NCBI GenBank assembly: GCA_009917555.1
Contig: QZDX01000011.1
Location: 1-64,000, forward strand
Length of the DNA stretch: 64,000 nt
DNA from: a bacterium 1XD21-13
GTDB lineage: Bacteria; Bacillota; Clostridia; Lachnospirales; Lachnospiraceae
Reading direction: 5' to 3'
This document shows, piece after piece, positions 40,808 to 49,760 of the stretch (its first letter is position 1; every line of letters begins with the position of its first letter). The notes beneath the pieces are model-generated. The model was given only the letters and a program-made list of their open reading frames with translations. It ran no database searches and was not told where the DNA came from. Made by a program: the position numbers and the translations under genes.

Positions 40808-42634
40808 ATGAAAAGAGAAGATATTCGGAATATTGCAATTATTGCCCATGTAGACCACGGAAAAACCACCCTGGTAGACGAGCTTTTAAAGCAGAGCGGC
40901 GTATTTCGCGCCAATCAAACCGTTGCGGAGCGTGTCATGGACTCCGGAGATATTGAGCGGGAGCGCGGCATCACGATTCTCTCCAAAAACACGGCAGTTA
41001 CCTACAAGGATATCAAAATCAACATCATCGACACACCGGGCCATGCGGATTTTGGCGGAGAGGTAGAGCGTGTGCTTAAGATGGTCAATGGCGTCATTCT
41101 GGTTGTGGATGCCTTCGAGGGCTCCATGCCTCAGACCAAATTTGTACTTCGCAAGGCTCTGGAGCTCAATCTCCCGGTCATTGTCTGCATCAACAAAATT
41201 GATCGGCCGGAGGCCCGCCCCATGGAGGTCATTGATGAAGTGCTGGAGCTTCTGATGGATCTGGATGCCTCCGATGCCCAGCTTGACTGTCCCTTTGTCT
41301 TTGCCTCCGCCAGAGACGGCTATGCCCTTCGAAGCCTGGAGGATGAGCCCAGGGATATGACGCCCCTCTTTGAAACGATTATCAACTCCATTCCCGCTCC
41401 TGAAGGTGATCCTGAGGCCGGAACCCAGGTGCTCATCAGCACCATTGATTATAATGAGTATGTAGGCCGCATTGGTGTTGGCAAGGTAGACAATGGCTCC
41501 ATTCGGGTCAATCAGGAAATGGTCATGGTCAATCACCATGATCCGAATCAGTGCAAAAAGGTAAAAATCAGCAAGCTCTATGAGTTTGATGGTTTGAATA
41601 AGGTGGATGTAACCGAAGCAGGCATTGGCTCCATCGTAGCCATTTCCGGTATTGCGGACATTCATATCGGCGATACCCTCTGCTCTCCTGAGCATCCGGT
41701 GCCCATCCCCTTCCAGAAAATCTCAGAGCCCACCATTGCCATGCATTTTCTGGTAAATGACAGTCCCCTTGCCGGGAAGGAGGGAAAATATGTCACCTCC
41801 CGTCATCTAAGAGACCGTCTGTTCCGCGAGCTCAATACGGATGTCAGTCTTCGGGTGGAGGAAACAGAGACCACAGAATGTTTCAAGGTATCCGGACGAG
41901 GTGAGCTCCATCTATCTGTCTTAATAGAAAATATGCGTCGTGAGGGCTATGAATTCGCCGTGAGCAAGGCTGAGGTTCTCTACCGAACAGACGAGAAGGG
42001 CCATAAGCTGGAGCCCATGGAGCGGGCCTACATTGATGTGGATGACGAGTATTCCGGCAATGTGATCCAGAAGCTTGGAGAGCGCAAGGGAGAGCTTCTG
42101 AATATGAGCAGCAACGGCAGTGGCTCCACACGGCTGGAATTCCTGATTCCCGCCCGCGGCCTTATCGGATACCGGGGAGAATTTCTCACGGACACCAAGG
42201 GTACTGGTGTGTTAAATACCATTTTTGAAGGCTACGGCCCCTACAAGGGAGATATTCAATATCGCAAGCAAGGATCTCTGATTGCCTTTGAGGCGGGGGA
42301 AGCCATCACCTACGGCCTCTTTAATGCCCAGGAGAGGGGTGCCCTCTTTATTGGCCCCGGTGAAAAGGTGTATGCCGGCATGGTCATTGGACAAAACGGC
42401 AAGGCCGAGGATATTGAGCTCAATGTCTGCAAGACGAAAAAGCTCACCAACACCCGTTCCTCCAGTGCAGATGAAGCCTTGAAGCTTACGCCCCCCAGGA
42501 TTCTCAGTCTGGAGCAATGTCTGGAATTCATTGATGCAGACGAGCTCTTGGAGATCACACCCAAGTCCCTGCGCATCCGCAAGAAGATCTTAGATCCTAC
42601 TCTGCGGAAGCGGGCCGCTATGAACCATAAATAG
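40808..42634 (+). CDS. typA: Ribosome-associated GTPase TypA/BipA
   Basis: The 608-residue translational GTPase has G1 [15 protein letters not shown], switch [33 protein letters not shown], and the TypA C-terminal domains ([43 protein letters not shown]). It acts in 50S ribosome assembly and stress adaptation. I choose ATG 40808, seven bases after GAGGA; the ATG at 40802 is too close to it. Confidence 0.96.
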   Translation: MKREDIRNIAIIAHVDHGKTTLVDELLKQSGVFRANQTVAERVMDSGDIERERGITILSKNTAVTYKDIKINIIDTPGHADFGGEVERVLKMVNGVILVVDAFEGSMPQTKFVLRKALELNLPVIVCINKIDRPEARPMEVIDEVLELLMDLDASDAQLDCPFVFASARDGYALRSLEDEPRDMTPLFETIINSIPAPEGDPEAGTQVLISTIDYNEYVGRIGVGKVDNGSIRVNQEMVMVNHHDPNQCKKVKISKLYEFDGLNKVDVTEAGIGSIVAISGIADIHIGDTLCSPEHPVPIPFQKISEPTIAMHFLVNDSPLAGKEGKYVTSRHLRDRLFRELNTDVSLRVEETETTECFKVSGRGELHLSVLIENMRREGYEFAVSKAEVLYRTDEKGHKLEPMERAYIDVDDEYSGNVIQKLGERKGELLNMSSNGSGSTRLEFLIPARGLIGYRGEFLTDTKGTGVLNTIFEGYGPYKGDIQYRKQGSLIAFEAGEAITYGLFNAQERGALFIGPGEKVYAGMVIGQNGKAEDIELNVCKTKKLTNTRSSSADEALKLTPPRILSLEQCLEFIDADELLEITPKSLRIRKKILDPTLRKRAAMNHK

Positions 42635-42685
42635 TTTTCTTTTTTCTGTTTTTGTGGTAGAATAGGGGGCATAGGAGGTTGATCT

Positions 42686-43426
42686 ATGAAAAACCAGAGA
42701 CATAAACGTAAAGAAATCTATTCCGTTCTTATGGTCTCCAACACAGATGGAAAAAGCAAACAGTTCCAGGTATCCGCTTTTACGCTTCGCTTTTGTGCTG
42801 TTCTTTTGGCTGTTCTCTGCCTTGTGATAGGCTGGCTCATTTACCAGGCTTCCGTGGCCGACGGGGTGCGTCAGGTTCTCCGCCAGGAGGTAGCCTCCCT
42901 AAAGGAACAGCTTGAGACCCTGGAAGCAGAAAGAGAAGCCTTGACAAAAGATAAATTGACACTTGCGGCACAAAATGAAGCCCTGCTTCGCCAGAACGAA
43001 ACCGCATCCACCCCACAGGAAACGCCCCAGGAGGAGGAACCAAAGGAAGAAGCAGATCCTGCTCTTCCCAGCCTGTACCCCTCCGATGGTGCCGGTATTC
43101 TGAAAGCATCCTATTCTGAGGAGCATCCCTACATTGCCATCAGTGCTTATACCGATGGTCACATTGTTGCCGCCGGAAACGGAACCGTAACCGCCGTTAG
43201 CTCTGATGATACCTATGCCCATATTGTTGAGGTGGAGCATGAGGGGGGATACAAGACCCGTTACCTTCTTCACCAGGATTGTGAGGTAAACACAGAGGAG
43301 GGTGCCCAGGTAGACGCAGGGGATACGTTAATGACCATTACATCCGATGACTGTCAGCTGGATTATCAGGTTCTTTTGAATGAGGAACCCATCGATCCGC
43401 TTTCCGTTATTGATGCAAAAGGATAA
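42686..43426 (+). CDS. Membrane-anchored degenerate M23 (LytM-like) protein
   Basis: The 246-residue protein has a basic cytoplasmic start, one transmembrane helix near residues 34-54, a coiled coil (VLRQEVASLKEQLETLEAEREALTKDK) and a Pro/Glu-rich linker. A C-terminal M23/LytM-like fold follows (GTVTAVSSDDTYAHIVEVEHEGGYKTRYLLHQDCEVNTEEGAQVDAGDTL in three parts). The zinc ligands H-x-H and the first His/Asp pair are absent. It is therefore probably a non-catalytic regulator or scaffold, like EnvC or SpoIIQ-type proteins. A bactofilin gene follows 42 bases later, a pairing known to shape the cell wall elsewhere. Confidence 0.78.
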   Translation: MKNQRHKRKEIYSVLMVSNTDGKSKQFQVSAFTLRFCAVLLAVLCLVIGWLIYQASVADGVRQVLRQEVASLKEQLETLEAEREALTKDKLTLAAQNEALLRQNETASTPQETPQEEEPKEEADPALPSLYPSDGAGILKASYSEEHPYIAISAYTDGHIVAAGNGTVTAVSSDDTYAHIVEVEHEGGYKTRYLLHQDCEVNTEEGAQVDAGDTLMTITSDDCQLDYQVLLNEEPIDPLSVIDAKG

Positions 43427-43468
43427 ACAGCTGCACACAGCTGCACATAAGTTAAGGAGGATTTTAAC

Positions 43469-43921
43469 ATGTTAGGAAAAAGTAAACCAACCACCTCTAC
43501 CTCCACGGTAGAGACTCAGACAGCCAAGATTGGCACCATCATCGGTCCGGGAGCCGTATTTAAGGGCGATATCGTTGCACCAGAAGCTATCCGTATCGAC
43601 GGAACCCTCACCGGCAACTGCGAGTGCAAGGGCAACCTGATTCTGGGAACCGAAGGACAGATCAAGGGAAATATCAAGGCTCAAAATGTAATTCTTTCTG
43701 GCAAGGTTGTCGGGGATGTAGATTCCTCCGGAAAGCTGGAGCTGCTCTCCACCGGAAAGCTGTCAGGCAACATTACAGCACGCTCCCTTGTGATTGATGA
43801 GGATGCATTTTTTGACGGCAGATGCGCTATGGTAACCAACCACGCAGCCGCTCTGGAGATCGAGGAGGAAGAGCCTGAGGAGGACCAGAAGGATACCAAA
43901 TCCAGTGCGGATAAATACTAA
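43469..43921 (+). CDS. Bactofilin (polymer-forming cytoskeletal protein)
   Basis: The 150-residue protein has a right-handed beta-helix core of short repeats: GPGAVFKGDIVAPEAIRIDGTLTG, CKGNLILGTEGQIKGNI, AQNVILSGKVVGDV, GKLELLSTGKLSGNI, SLVIDEDAFFDG. It has a disordered Ser/Thr-rich N-terminus and an acidic tail (EEEEPEEDQKD). Bactofilins self-assemble on the membrane without nucleotides and recruit wall-modifying enzymes. AAGGAGG precedes the ATG. Linkage to the upstream M23-like protein suggests a local wall-shaping module. Confidence 0.92.
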   Translation: MLGKSKPTTSTSTVETQTAKIGTIIGPGAVFKGDIVAPEAIRIDGTLTGNCECKGNLILGTEGQIKGNIKAQNVILSGKVVGDVDSSGKLELLSTGKLSGNITARSLVIDEDAFFDGRCAMVTNHAAALEIEEEEPEEDQKDTKSSADKY

Positions 43922-43953
43922 GCACAGGTCTCCATTGATTTCTACATAGATCC

Positions 43954-44025
43954 AAAAGGGTCTGTCAGAAAAATAAGCCATCACATATGAAAATGACTGA
44001 TGACTTATTTTGTGACAGACCTTTT
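43954..44025. terminator. Long bidirectional terminator between bactofilin and glnN
   Basis: Arms 43954-43983 and 43998-44025 (AAAAGGGTCTGTCA / TGACAGACCTTTT, then AAAATAAG / CTTATTTT, then CATCA / TGATG) form a long stem with minor bulges, followed by CTTTTCTTAT. A-runs give U tracts in both directions. Confidence 0.85.
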
Positions 44026-44026
44026 C

Positions 44027-46150
44027 TTATACCTCAAACAACAGATCCCCGTAGGAGGGCATAGGCCACATGTCCTTAGCTACCAGCATTTCCAGCTTAT
44101 CCACCGGCTGACGCAAGGCCTCCATAGCCGGAACCACCACATTCTGAAAATAATTGGCCCGGTCTCTCCCCTCCTTCTTTCCCTGGGAGGCATCCGTTAC
44201 CTCCGTAAGCTTTCGAAGGGCTGCCTTAGTAGCCGCCAGCAGAGAGGAGCACTCCTTTAAGAGATCAATCTGCACACTGATATTGGCCTCCCCGCAGGCC
44301 TCCCGGATCTGGTTTACGGAGGTTGCAAGGGCCGTGGTGTACTGCAGGACTGCAGGAATAATATGCTTGCTGGCAATGTCAATCATAGATCTGGCCTCAA
44401 TATTAATCGCCTTAGCATAAGTCTCATACTGGATCTCCGCTCTGGATTCCAGCTCCGCCCTGGTAAATACCCCAAAGGCTTCAAAAAGCTCCACCGTCTT
44501 AGCCTCCGTCAAAACCGGAATGGCATCTACCATAGTCTTAATATTCGGAAGTCCCCTGCGACGGGCCTCCTCCACCCACTCCTCCGAGTAGCCGTTCCCA
44601 TTAAAGACAATCCGCTGATGCTCCGAGGCATACTTTTTAATGAGATCATGGACAGCCATGTCAAAGTCCTTGGCCTGCTCCAGATAATCACAGGCTTCTG
44701 AAAATGCCTGAGCCACAATGGTATTAAGCACCACATTGGGAGCCGCGATGGAATCCCTTGCCCCCACCATACGGAATTCAAACTTATTGCCAGTAAAGGC
44801 AAAGGGAGAGGTGCGGTTCCGATCCGTGGCATCCTTGGCAAAATCGGGCAGTGTCCGCACACCTGTATGCAGGTGGCCGCCCCGCAGACTGTGGGTAGCC
44901 TCTCCCGTACTGATAAGCTGAGAAAGTACGTCCTCCAGCTGCTCCCCCAGATAGACGGAGATAATTGCCGGTGGCGCCTCACTGGCTCCAAGACGGTGGT
45001 CATTGCCCACATCAGCGGCAGATTCTCTGAGAAGGGCCGCATGATCATCCACAGCCTTTAAAATACAATTTAAGATGAGAAGAAATTGTATATTCTCATG
45101 GGGGGTCTTTCCCGGATCTAACAGGTTGATCCCATCATCCGTGATCAAAGACCAATTATTGTGCTTTCCGGATCCATTCACACCGGCAAAGGGCTTTTCA
45201 TGGAGCAGGCACTGCAGGCCATGCTGATAGGCCACCTTTTTTAAGGTCTCCATCACCAGCTGATTGTGGTCCACCGCCACATTGCACTCCGCATAGATAG
45301 GAGCAAGCTCATGCTGTCCCGGAGCCACCTCGTTATGCTGTGTTTTGGCTGACACCCCCAGCTTCCACAGCTCCCGGTTCACATCCTCCATAAAGTCCGC
45401 TATCCGCTCCCGGATAACTCCAAAATAGTGATCATCCAGCTCCTGACCCTTGGGAGGCATGGCACCAAACAGGGTTCGGCCTGTGAACACCAAGTCCTTG
45501 CGCTTTAAGTATTTCTCTCGATCCACCAGAAAGTACTCCTGCTCCGCACCCACAGAGGGCGTTACCTTGTGAGAGGTCTCATTTCCAAAAAGCCGAAGCA
45601 GACGGAGGGCCTGCTTATTAATTGCCTCCATGGAGCGAAGAAGCGGTGTCTTCTGATCCAGAGCCTCCCCCTTATAGGAGCAGAATGCGGTGGGGATATA
45701 CAGAATAGCCCTTGAGCCATCGGCGTCCTTTTTTACGAAGGCCGGTGAGGTACAGTCCCATGCTGTATAGCCCCTCGCCTCAAAGGTAGCTCTCAGGCCG
45801 CCGGAGGGGAAGGAGGAAGCGTCCGGCTCTCCCTTTACCAGCTCCTTTCCGGAAAACTCCATGAGAACTCTTCCGTCTGTCCTGGGAGCCGAAAGAAACG
45901 CATCATGCTTCTCCGCCGTAGCTCCGGTCAAGGGCTGGAACCAGTGGGAATAGTGGGTAGCTCCCTGCTCGATGGCCCACTCCTTCATCTCATGGGCTAC
46001 CACATCCGCGACTGCCAGATCCAGCTCCTTTCCCTCCTGTATGGTAAGCTTTAGCTCCCGGTAAATCTTTTTGGGCAGGCGTTCCTGCATCACCGTATCA
46101 TTAAATACATTTTCTCCAAATATTTTTGATATATTTGTCTTCTCTGCCAT
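44027..46150 (-). CDS. glnN: Glutamine synthetase type III
   Basis: The 707-residue protein matches type III glutamine synthetase in length and motifs. It has HWFQPLTGATAEKHDAF, SFPSGGLRATFEARGYTAWDCTSPAF, AQHNEVAPGQHELAPIY-type text (TQHNEVAPGQHELAP), and NGSGKHNNWSL with the catalytic Asn/His residues. A C-terminal helical region follows. It makes glutamine from glutamate and ammonia. ATG 46150 follows GAGG by nine bases and the lipid-kinase stop by 11. The longer frame to 46195 overlaps that gene and is unlikely. Confidence 0.95.
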   Translation of the reverse strand: MAEKTNISKIFGENVFNDTVMQERLPKKIYRELKLTIQEGKELDLAVADVVAHEMKEWAIEQGATHYSHWFQPLTGATAEKHDAFLSAPRTDGRVLMEFSGKELVKGEPDASSFPSGGLRATFEARGYTAWDCTSPAFVKKDADGSRAILYIPTAFCSYKGEALDQKTPLLRSMEAINKQALRLLRLFGNETSHKVTPSVGAEQEYFLVDREKYLKRKDLVFTGRTLFGAMPPKGQELDDHYFGVIRERIADFMEDVNRELWKLGVSAKTQHNEVAPGQHELAPIYAECNVAVDHNQLVMETLKKVAYQHGLQCLLHEKPFAGVNGSGKHNNWSLITDDGINLLDPGKTPHENIQFLLILNCILKAVDDHAALLRESAADVGNDHRLGASEAPPAIISVYLGEQLEDVLSQLISTGEATHSLRGGHLHTGVRTLPDFAKDATDRNRTSPFAFTGNKFEFRMVGARDSIAAPNVVLNTIVAQAFSEACDYLEQAKDFDMAVHDLIKKYASEHQRIVFNGNGYSEEWVEEARRRGLPNIKTMVDAIPVLTEAKTVELFEAFGVFTRAELESRAEIQYETYAKAINIEARSMIDIASKHIIPAVLQYTTALATSVNQIREACGEANISVQIDLLKECSSLLAATKAALRKLTEVTDASQGKKEGRDRANYFQNVVVPAMEALRQPVDKLEMLVAKDMWPMPSYGDLLFEV

Positions 46151-46161
46151 CTCTATCTTCC

Positions 46162-47103
46162 TCACAGCTTCTCCTTCGAAATACTTTTTCTGCACTCCTC
46201 GGTCACGCGAATCTCCACAGCCCTTGGATTATTTGAGATCACCACGGACCTGTGCTCTCCTCCAAACTCTCCGTCCAGTGTCCAGGGAATGGGCTCCTCC
46301 GCCTCCACCTCAATCCGGGCACTCCGGAAGGAATACATATATTTGCTGTCAATCTCCTTCACCAAAAGGGCCGCCAGGATCTCCTGAAGCTCTATGGCAT
46401 TTTTCGGCCTCCGGATAAAGGTTACCTCGTACACTCCGTCATCAAAGACCACATTTTTGCCCACAATTCCCTTAAATCCCCCTACGGACTTGGAATTGGT
46501 CACCATGCCAAATAGGAAGTCTCCCTCAAAGCATATTTCTGCACTGGTGACCTTGAGCTGATAGGACTTTACATTGTAGATGCTTTTCATGCCCTCCAGA
46601 ATATAAGCCATCTGTCCCAGAACATTCTTAACCTCCTGCTTTGTGGTGTAGGATACATCCGTAAAAATGCCAAAGCCCGCGATATAGATAAAATTGTTAT
46701 CATTAAAGGAGCCCACATCACAGGGGAAATTTTGACCCTCCACAGCAATCCTGGCCGCCTCCGCCATATTTGTGGGGATCTTTAAGGAGCGGGCAAAATC
46801 ATTGCAGGTGCCTGCGGGAATATAGCCAATGGGCACCTTATGCTTTCGCCGCATCATCCCGGTGACCACCTCGTCCAGTGTGCCGTCACCGCCGCTGCAC
46901 ACCACCAGATCGTAGTCCTCCGGAAGCTGCTCCATCTGCTCCATGGCATCCTGGGCCCCCCTTGTGGGATAGACCGTAAGCTCATAACCGGCATCAGCCA
47001 TTACCTCCAGAATCCCGTAAAGCTTTCCCTTAATATGCTCCTTCCCTGCATGGGGATTGTAAATAAAATATAATTTTTTCTTCGGCCGCTCCACAGCCTT
47101 CAC
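46162..47103 (-). CDS. Diacylglycerol/lipid kinase family protein (DagK/YegS type)
   Basis: The 313-residue enzyme begins KKLYFIYNPHAGKEHIKGKL, has the nucleotide motif VCSGGDGTLDEVVTGM, then IPAGTCNDFARSL, and ends with the beta-sandwich WTLDGEFGGEHRSVVISN (the DGE motif). It should phosphorylate diacylglycerol or a related lipid at the membrane. It lies in a leftward run between a small membrane exporter and glnN; no functional link is obvious. Confidence 0.9.
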   Translation of the reverse strand: MKAVERPKKKLYFIYNPHAGKEHIKGKLYGILEVMADAGYELTVYPTRGAQDAMEQMEQLPEDYDLVVCSGGDGTLDEVVTGMMRRKHKVPIGYIPAGTCNDFARSLKIPTNMAEAARIAVEGQNFPCDVGSFNDNNFIYIAGFGIFTDVSYTTKQEVKNVLGQMAYILEGMKSIYNVKSYQLKVTSAEICFEGDFLFGMVTNSKSVGGFKGIVGKNVVFDDGVYEVTFIRRPKNAIELQEILAALLVKEIDSKYMYSFRSARIEVEAEEPIPWTLDGEFGGEHRSVVISNNPRAVEIRVTEECRKSISKEKL

Positions 47104-47121
47104 CTCTCCTTTAAAATCTGT

Positions 47122-47631
47122 TTAACCAACAATGGAACCTAGGATAGTATACGATAAAATCGTCATAATAAATGCCGCAAGAAGTACTCCCAGGATCACT
47201 GCCGGAAATGCCTTCCGAAAGCGGATGCCAAGCAGTGCCGCAATCAATGAACCTGTCCAGGCGCCTGTTCCCGGCAGAGGAATTCCCACAAAGAGCAGCA
47301 GCCCCCAGAATTCATACCTTTCAATCTGATCCTTCTTATTCATGGCCCGGCTTTCCAGCTTTTCCACCATAGGACGGAACAGCCTTGTCTTTTTCAGCCA
47401 GTTAAAGATCGCTGTGATAAACAGCAAGATAAAGGGAACCGGAATTAAATTGCCCACAATACAGATGGGAATGGCTCTCCACATTTCCACATCCAGAAAG
47501 GCCGGCCCTGCTGCCAGAAGCCCTCCCCTAAGCTCCAAAATGGGAATCATGGAAATAATAAAAATAATCAGCTCCTTGGCCGCACTTCCTCCCAGGTTTT
47601 CCACAAACCATTGTACCAATGCCTCTGTCAT
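47122..47631 (-). CDS. Small multidrug-export-type membrane protein (COG2426)
   Basis: The 169-residue protein has four or five transmembrane helices with the family blocks FIISMIPILELRGGLLAAG, GNLIPVPFILLF and GLLLFVGIPLPGTGAWTGSLIAALLGI. This family (Sm_multidrug_ex) is poorly characterised. The gene starts six bases after the hisC stop, so it is probably co-transcribed. Confidence 0.85.
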   Translation of the reverse strand: MTEALVQWFVENLGGSAAKELIIFIISMIPILELRGGLLAAGPAFLDVEMWRAIPICIVGNLIPVPFILLFITAIFNWLKKTRLFRPMVEKLESRAMNKKDQIERYEFWGLLLFVGIPLPGTGAWTGSLIAALLGIRFRKAFPAVILGVLLAAFIMTILSYTILGSIVG

Positions 47632-47637
47632 AGTTTC

Positions 47638-48702
47638 TTATCCTTTCTCGCTGGTAATTTCCTTAAGCGCTTTTAACAGTGTATCCATCTGTTCATCCGT
47701 CCCTATGGTAATCCTCAGATAATCCCGAAGCCGAGGGGCATCGAAATAGCGCACATAGATCCTCCGCTCCCGAAGAGCCTCAAAAATCTCCTTTGCCGGA
47801 CAGCTTTCGTGGGAAGCAAAAATAAAATTCGCTCCTGAATCCGGGAACCGGAAGCCTAAGGCCCTAAGCTCCTTCTTCGTCCGCTCCCTGGTGGCTACCA
47901 GCCTCTTTACCTTGTCCTGGAAATACGCCTCATCCCTCACCGCCGCTGCCCCAAGCTCCAGGGCTGCCTGGCTCATGGTGTAGGAGTTGAAGGAGTACTT
48001 TACATCATTTAAATACTTGATAAGACAAGGATTGCCTACGGCGAAGCCAATGCGCATTCCGGCCATGGACCGGGATTTGGAAAAGGTCTGAACCACCAGA
48101 AGATTCTCATATCGATCCACCAGCTCCAAAGCCGAGGGACCTGCAAAGTCTACATAGGCCTCATCTACAATCACAACCACATCCGGATTGTTCCCAAGGA
48201 TCTCCTCCACATCCTCAAGCTCCATATAAAGTCCTGTGGGCGCATTGGGATTGGGAAAAATGATTCCTCCGTTTTCCCGTACATAGTCCTCCTTCACAAT
48301 CCAAAATTCCTCATCAAGAGCCGGTCTCTCATAGGGAATCCCAAACAGCTCGGCCCACACGGGGTAAAAGGAATAGGTAATGTCCGGAAATAAAATCGGC
48401 CTTCCGGAATTGAAAAAGGTCAAAAAGGCCATGGCCAGCACGTCGTCTGAGCCCACTCCCACAAAAAACTGCTCCCTGGGTCTTTGATAACGCTCTGACA
48501 GAGCCTCTATCAGCGAAGAGCAGGCAGGGTCCGGATAAAGCCGGAAGCCTTCTTCCTCCATTTCCTGAAGGGCCCGCCGGACGCCAGGGGCCGGTGGGTA
48601 GGGATTTTCATTGGTATTCAGCTTAATCATCCCCGGTACCTTCGGCTGCTCTCCCGGTGTGTAGGGCACAACCCTCCGTATGTTTTCTTCCCATTTTTTC
48701 AT
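47638..48702 (-). CDS. hisC: Histidinol-phosphate aminotransferase
   Basis: The 354-residue fold-type I PLP enzyme has IKLNTNENPYPPAPGV, YPDPACSSLIEALSERY, FPNPNAPTGLY, VDEAYVDFAG, the PLP Lys in TFSKSRSMAGMRIGFAVG and YLRITIGT. It makes histidinol phosphate from imidazole acetol phosphate. I choose ATG 48702, nine bases after GAGGAG; ATG 48753 lacks a ribosome site, although it would add 17 residues. It stands away from a his operon, so a related aromatic aminotransferase role is possible. Confidence 0.88.
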   Translation of the reverse strand: MKKWEENIRRVVPYTPGEQPKVPGMIKLNTNENPYPPAPGVRRALQEMEEEGFRLYPDPACSSLIEALSERYQRPREQFFVGVGSDDVLAMAFLTFFNSGRPILFPDITYSFYPVWAELFGIPYERPALDEEFWIVKEDYVRENGGIIFPNPNAPTGLYMELEDVEEILGNNPDVVVIVDEAYVDFAGPSALELVDRYENLLVVQTFSKSRSMAGMRIGFAVGNPCLIKYLNDVKYSFNSYTMSQAALELGAAAVRDEAYFQDKVKRLVATRERTKKELRALGFRFPDSGANFIFASHESCPAKEIFEALRERRIYVRYFDAPRLRDYLRITIGTDEQMDTLLKALKEITSEKG

Positions 48703-48765
48703 ATGCATAGACTCCTCTTTTGTTAGTGCCAATTTATTTCCTGTGTTTTCCATTTCTTTACTATT

Positions 48766-49674
48766 TTACAGGAGACTGCGCTTTCTTACAACCCCTTTTT
48801 CAATCAGAAAAACGGGCTTATAGGACATTTTTGCCTGCCGTAAGCCCTCCTCGCCCATATCCTCCTCACGATTGAGGTAGGTGAATCCCTCCCCCTCGTG
48901 CTCAGCAAACTGCTGATTAATCATGGTATAGGCCCCCTGAATATCCGAAAAGGCCTTCTCAATATGCACCACCAGAGTGTCCTTCCCAACAGGCTCTCCA
49001 ATGGTAAATGCCACAATTTTGCCATTGACCCGAAGGGCACCTCCGCGCATTTCCAGCTCTTCAAAAAGGCGCAGAAAATTCAAGGTCACGCAGATCTCCG
49101 CATGCTTCTCCTCATCTTCCTCACAGCCGTTGAGCTCCCGCCAGCGCAGTCCCATCTGAAAACACTCTTCCAGATTGTCCCTGGTAATCGGCTCATAGCG
49201 CCAGTCCGGATAGAGTGCCTTAAATTTATTGATATGGTTCTTTTTGCTGTGATATTTTTTTCCGGATAAGTGTATCAGCTTTTCCGTCTCGTACACATAA
49301 TCCGCATACTCCCTCTCATAGACAATAGAAAATTCTCCCGGATAGAGCTCCTCCAGTCTGTCAAAATCCTCTTTTGTCACATTGTGAAGCTGAAATGGAA
49401 CATTCCTTTCCTCACAGTAGACCATCAGCATGTCCAGGACTCGTTTTCGGGCCTCCTGCCCTCCCGGACCCACAGGCACGGTAAAGGACACCTCCCCTGC
49501 AGTATGGCCAAAAACCAACATATCCTCTATAATGGCAAAGCCTACATCATAGTGGCGGGACCACAGATAACTGTTGGCAAAGGTCATCTCGCAGCTTCGG
49601 GTATCCGCATAGCCTAAATAATAATTGATTTGCGCCCGATCCTCTAGCTCCGGGCGCTTTAAATTAATTTCCAT
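48766..49674 (-). CDS. DUF2156 (GNAT-like) domain protein
   Basis: The 302-residue protein belongs to the DUF2156/COG4866 group: two GNAT-like halves related to the tRNA-dependent aminoacyl-phosphatidylglycerol transferases. Blocks include MTFANSYLWSRHYDVGFAIIEDMLVF, LSGKKYHSKKNHINKF, the acetyltransferase-like RVNGKIVAFTIGEPVG and the C-terminal FTYLNREEDMGEEGLRQAKMSYKP. It lacks membrane helices. The substrate is unknown. ATG 49674 follows GGAG by eight bases and is preferred over 49692. Confidence 0.85.
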   Translation of the reverse strand: MEINLKRPELEDRAQINYYLGYADTRSCEMTFANSYLWSRHYDVGFAIIEDMLVFGHTAGEVSFTVPVGPGGQEARKRVLDMLMVYCEERNVPFQLHNVTKEDFDRLEELYPGEFSIVYEREYADYVYETEKLIHLSGKKYHSKKNHINKFKALYPDWRYEPITRDNLEECFQMGLRWRELNGCEEDEEKHAEICVTLNFLRLFEELEMRGGALRVNGKIVAFTIGEPVGKDTLVVHIEKAFSDIQGAYTMINQQFAEHEGEGFTYLNREEDMGEEGLRQAKMSYKPVFLIEKGVVRKRSLL

Positions 49675-49693
49675 AAAATTTTCTCCTATCATA

Positions 49694-49739
49694 GTCGCTG
49701 CGCGACGGCACTGAAGGGTAAAGTCGCTTCGACTTTACC
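49694..49739. repeat. Tandem hairpins between the ABC exporter and DUF2156 genes
   Basis: GTCGC-TGC-GCGAC (49694-49706) is followed by GGTAAAGTCG-CTT-CGACTTTACC (49717-49739), a perfect 10-bp stem with a triloop. No U tract follows. It may act as a 3' stabiliser or be a dispersed palindromic repeat. Confidence 0.6.
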
Positions 49740-49760
49740 ATACATACACCCTTATTTAAA

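Noticed and set aside
47638-48753. The longer hisC start at 48753
   Set aside because: No ribosome site precedes it, while GAGGAG sits nine bases before the ATG at 48702.
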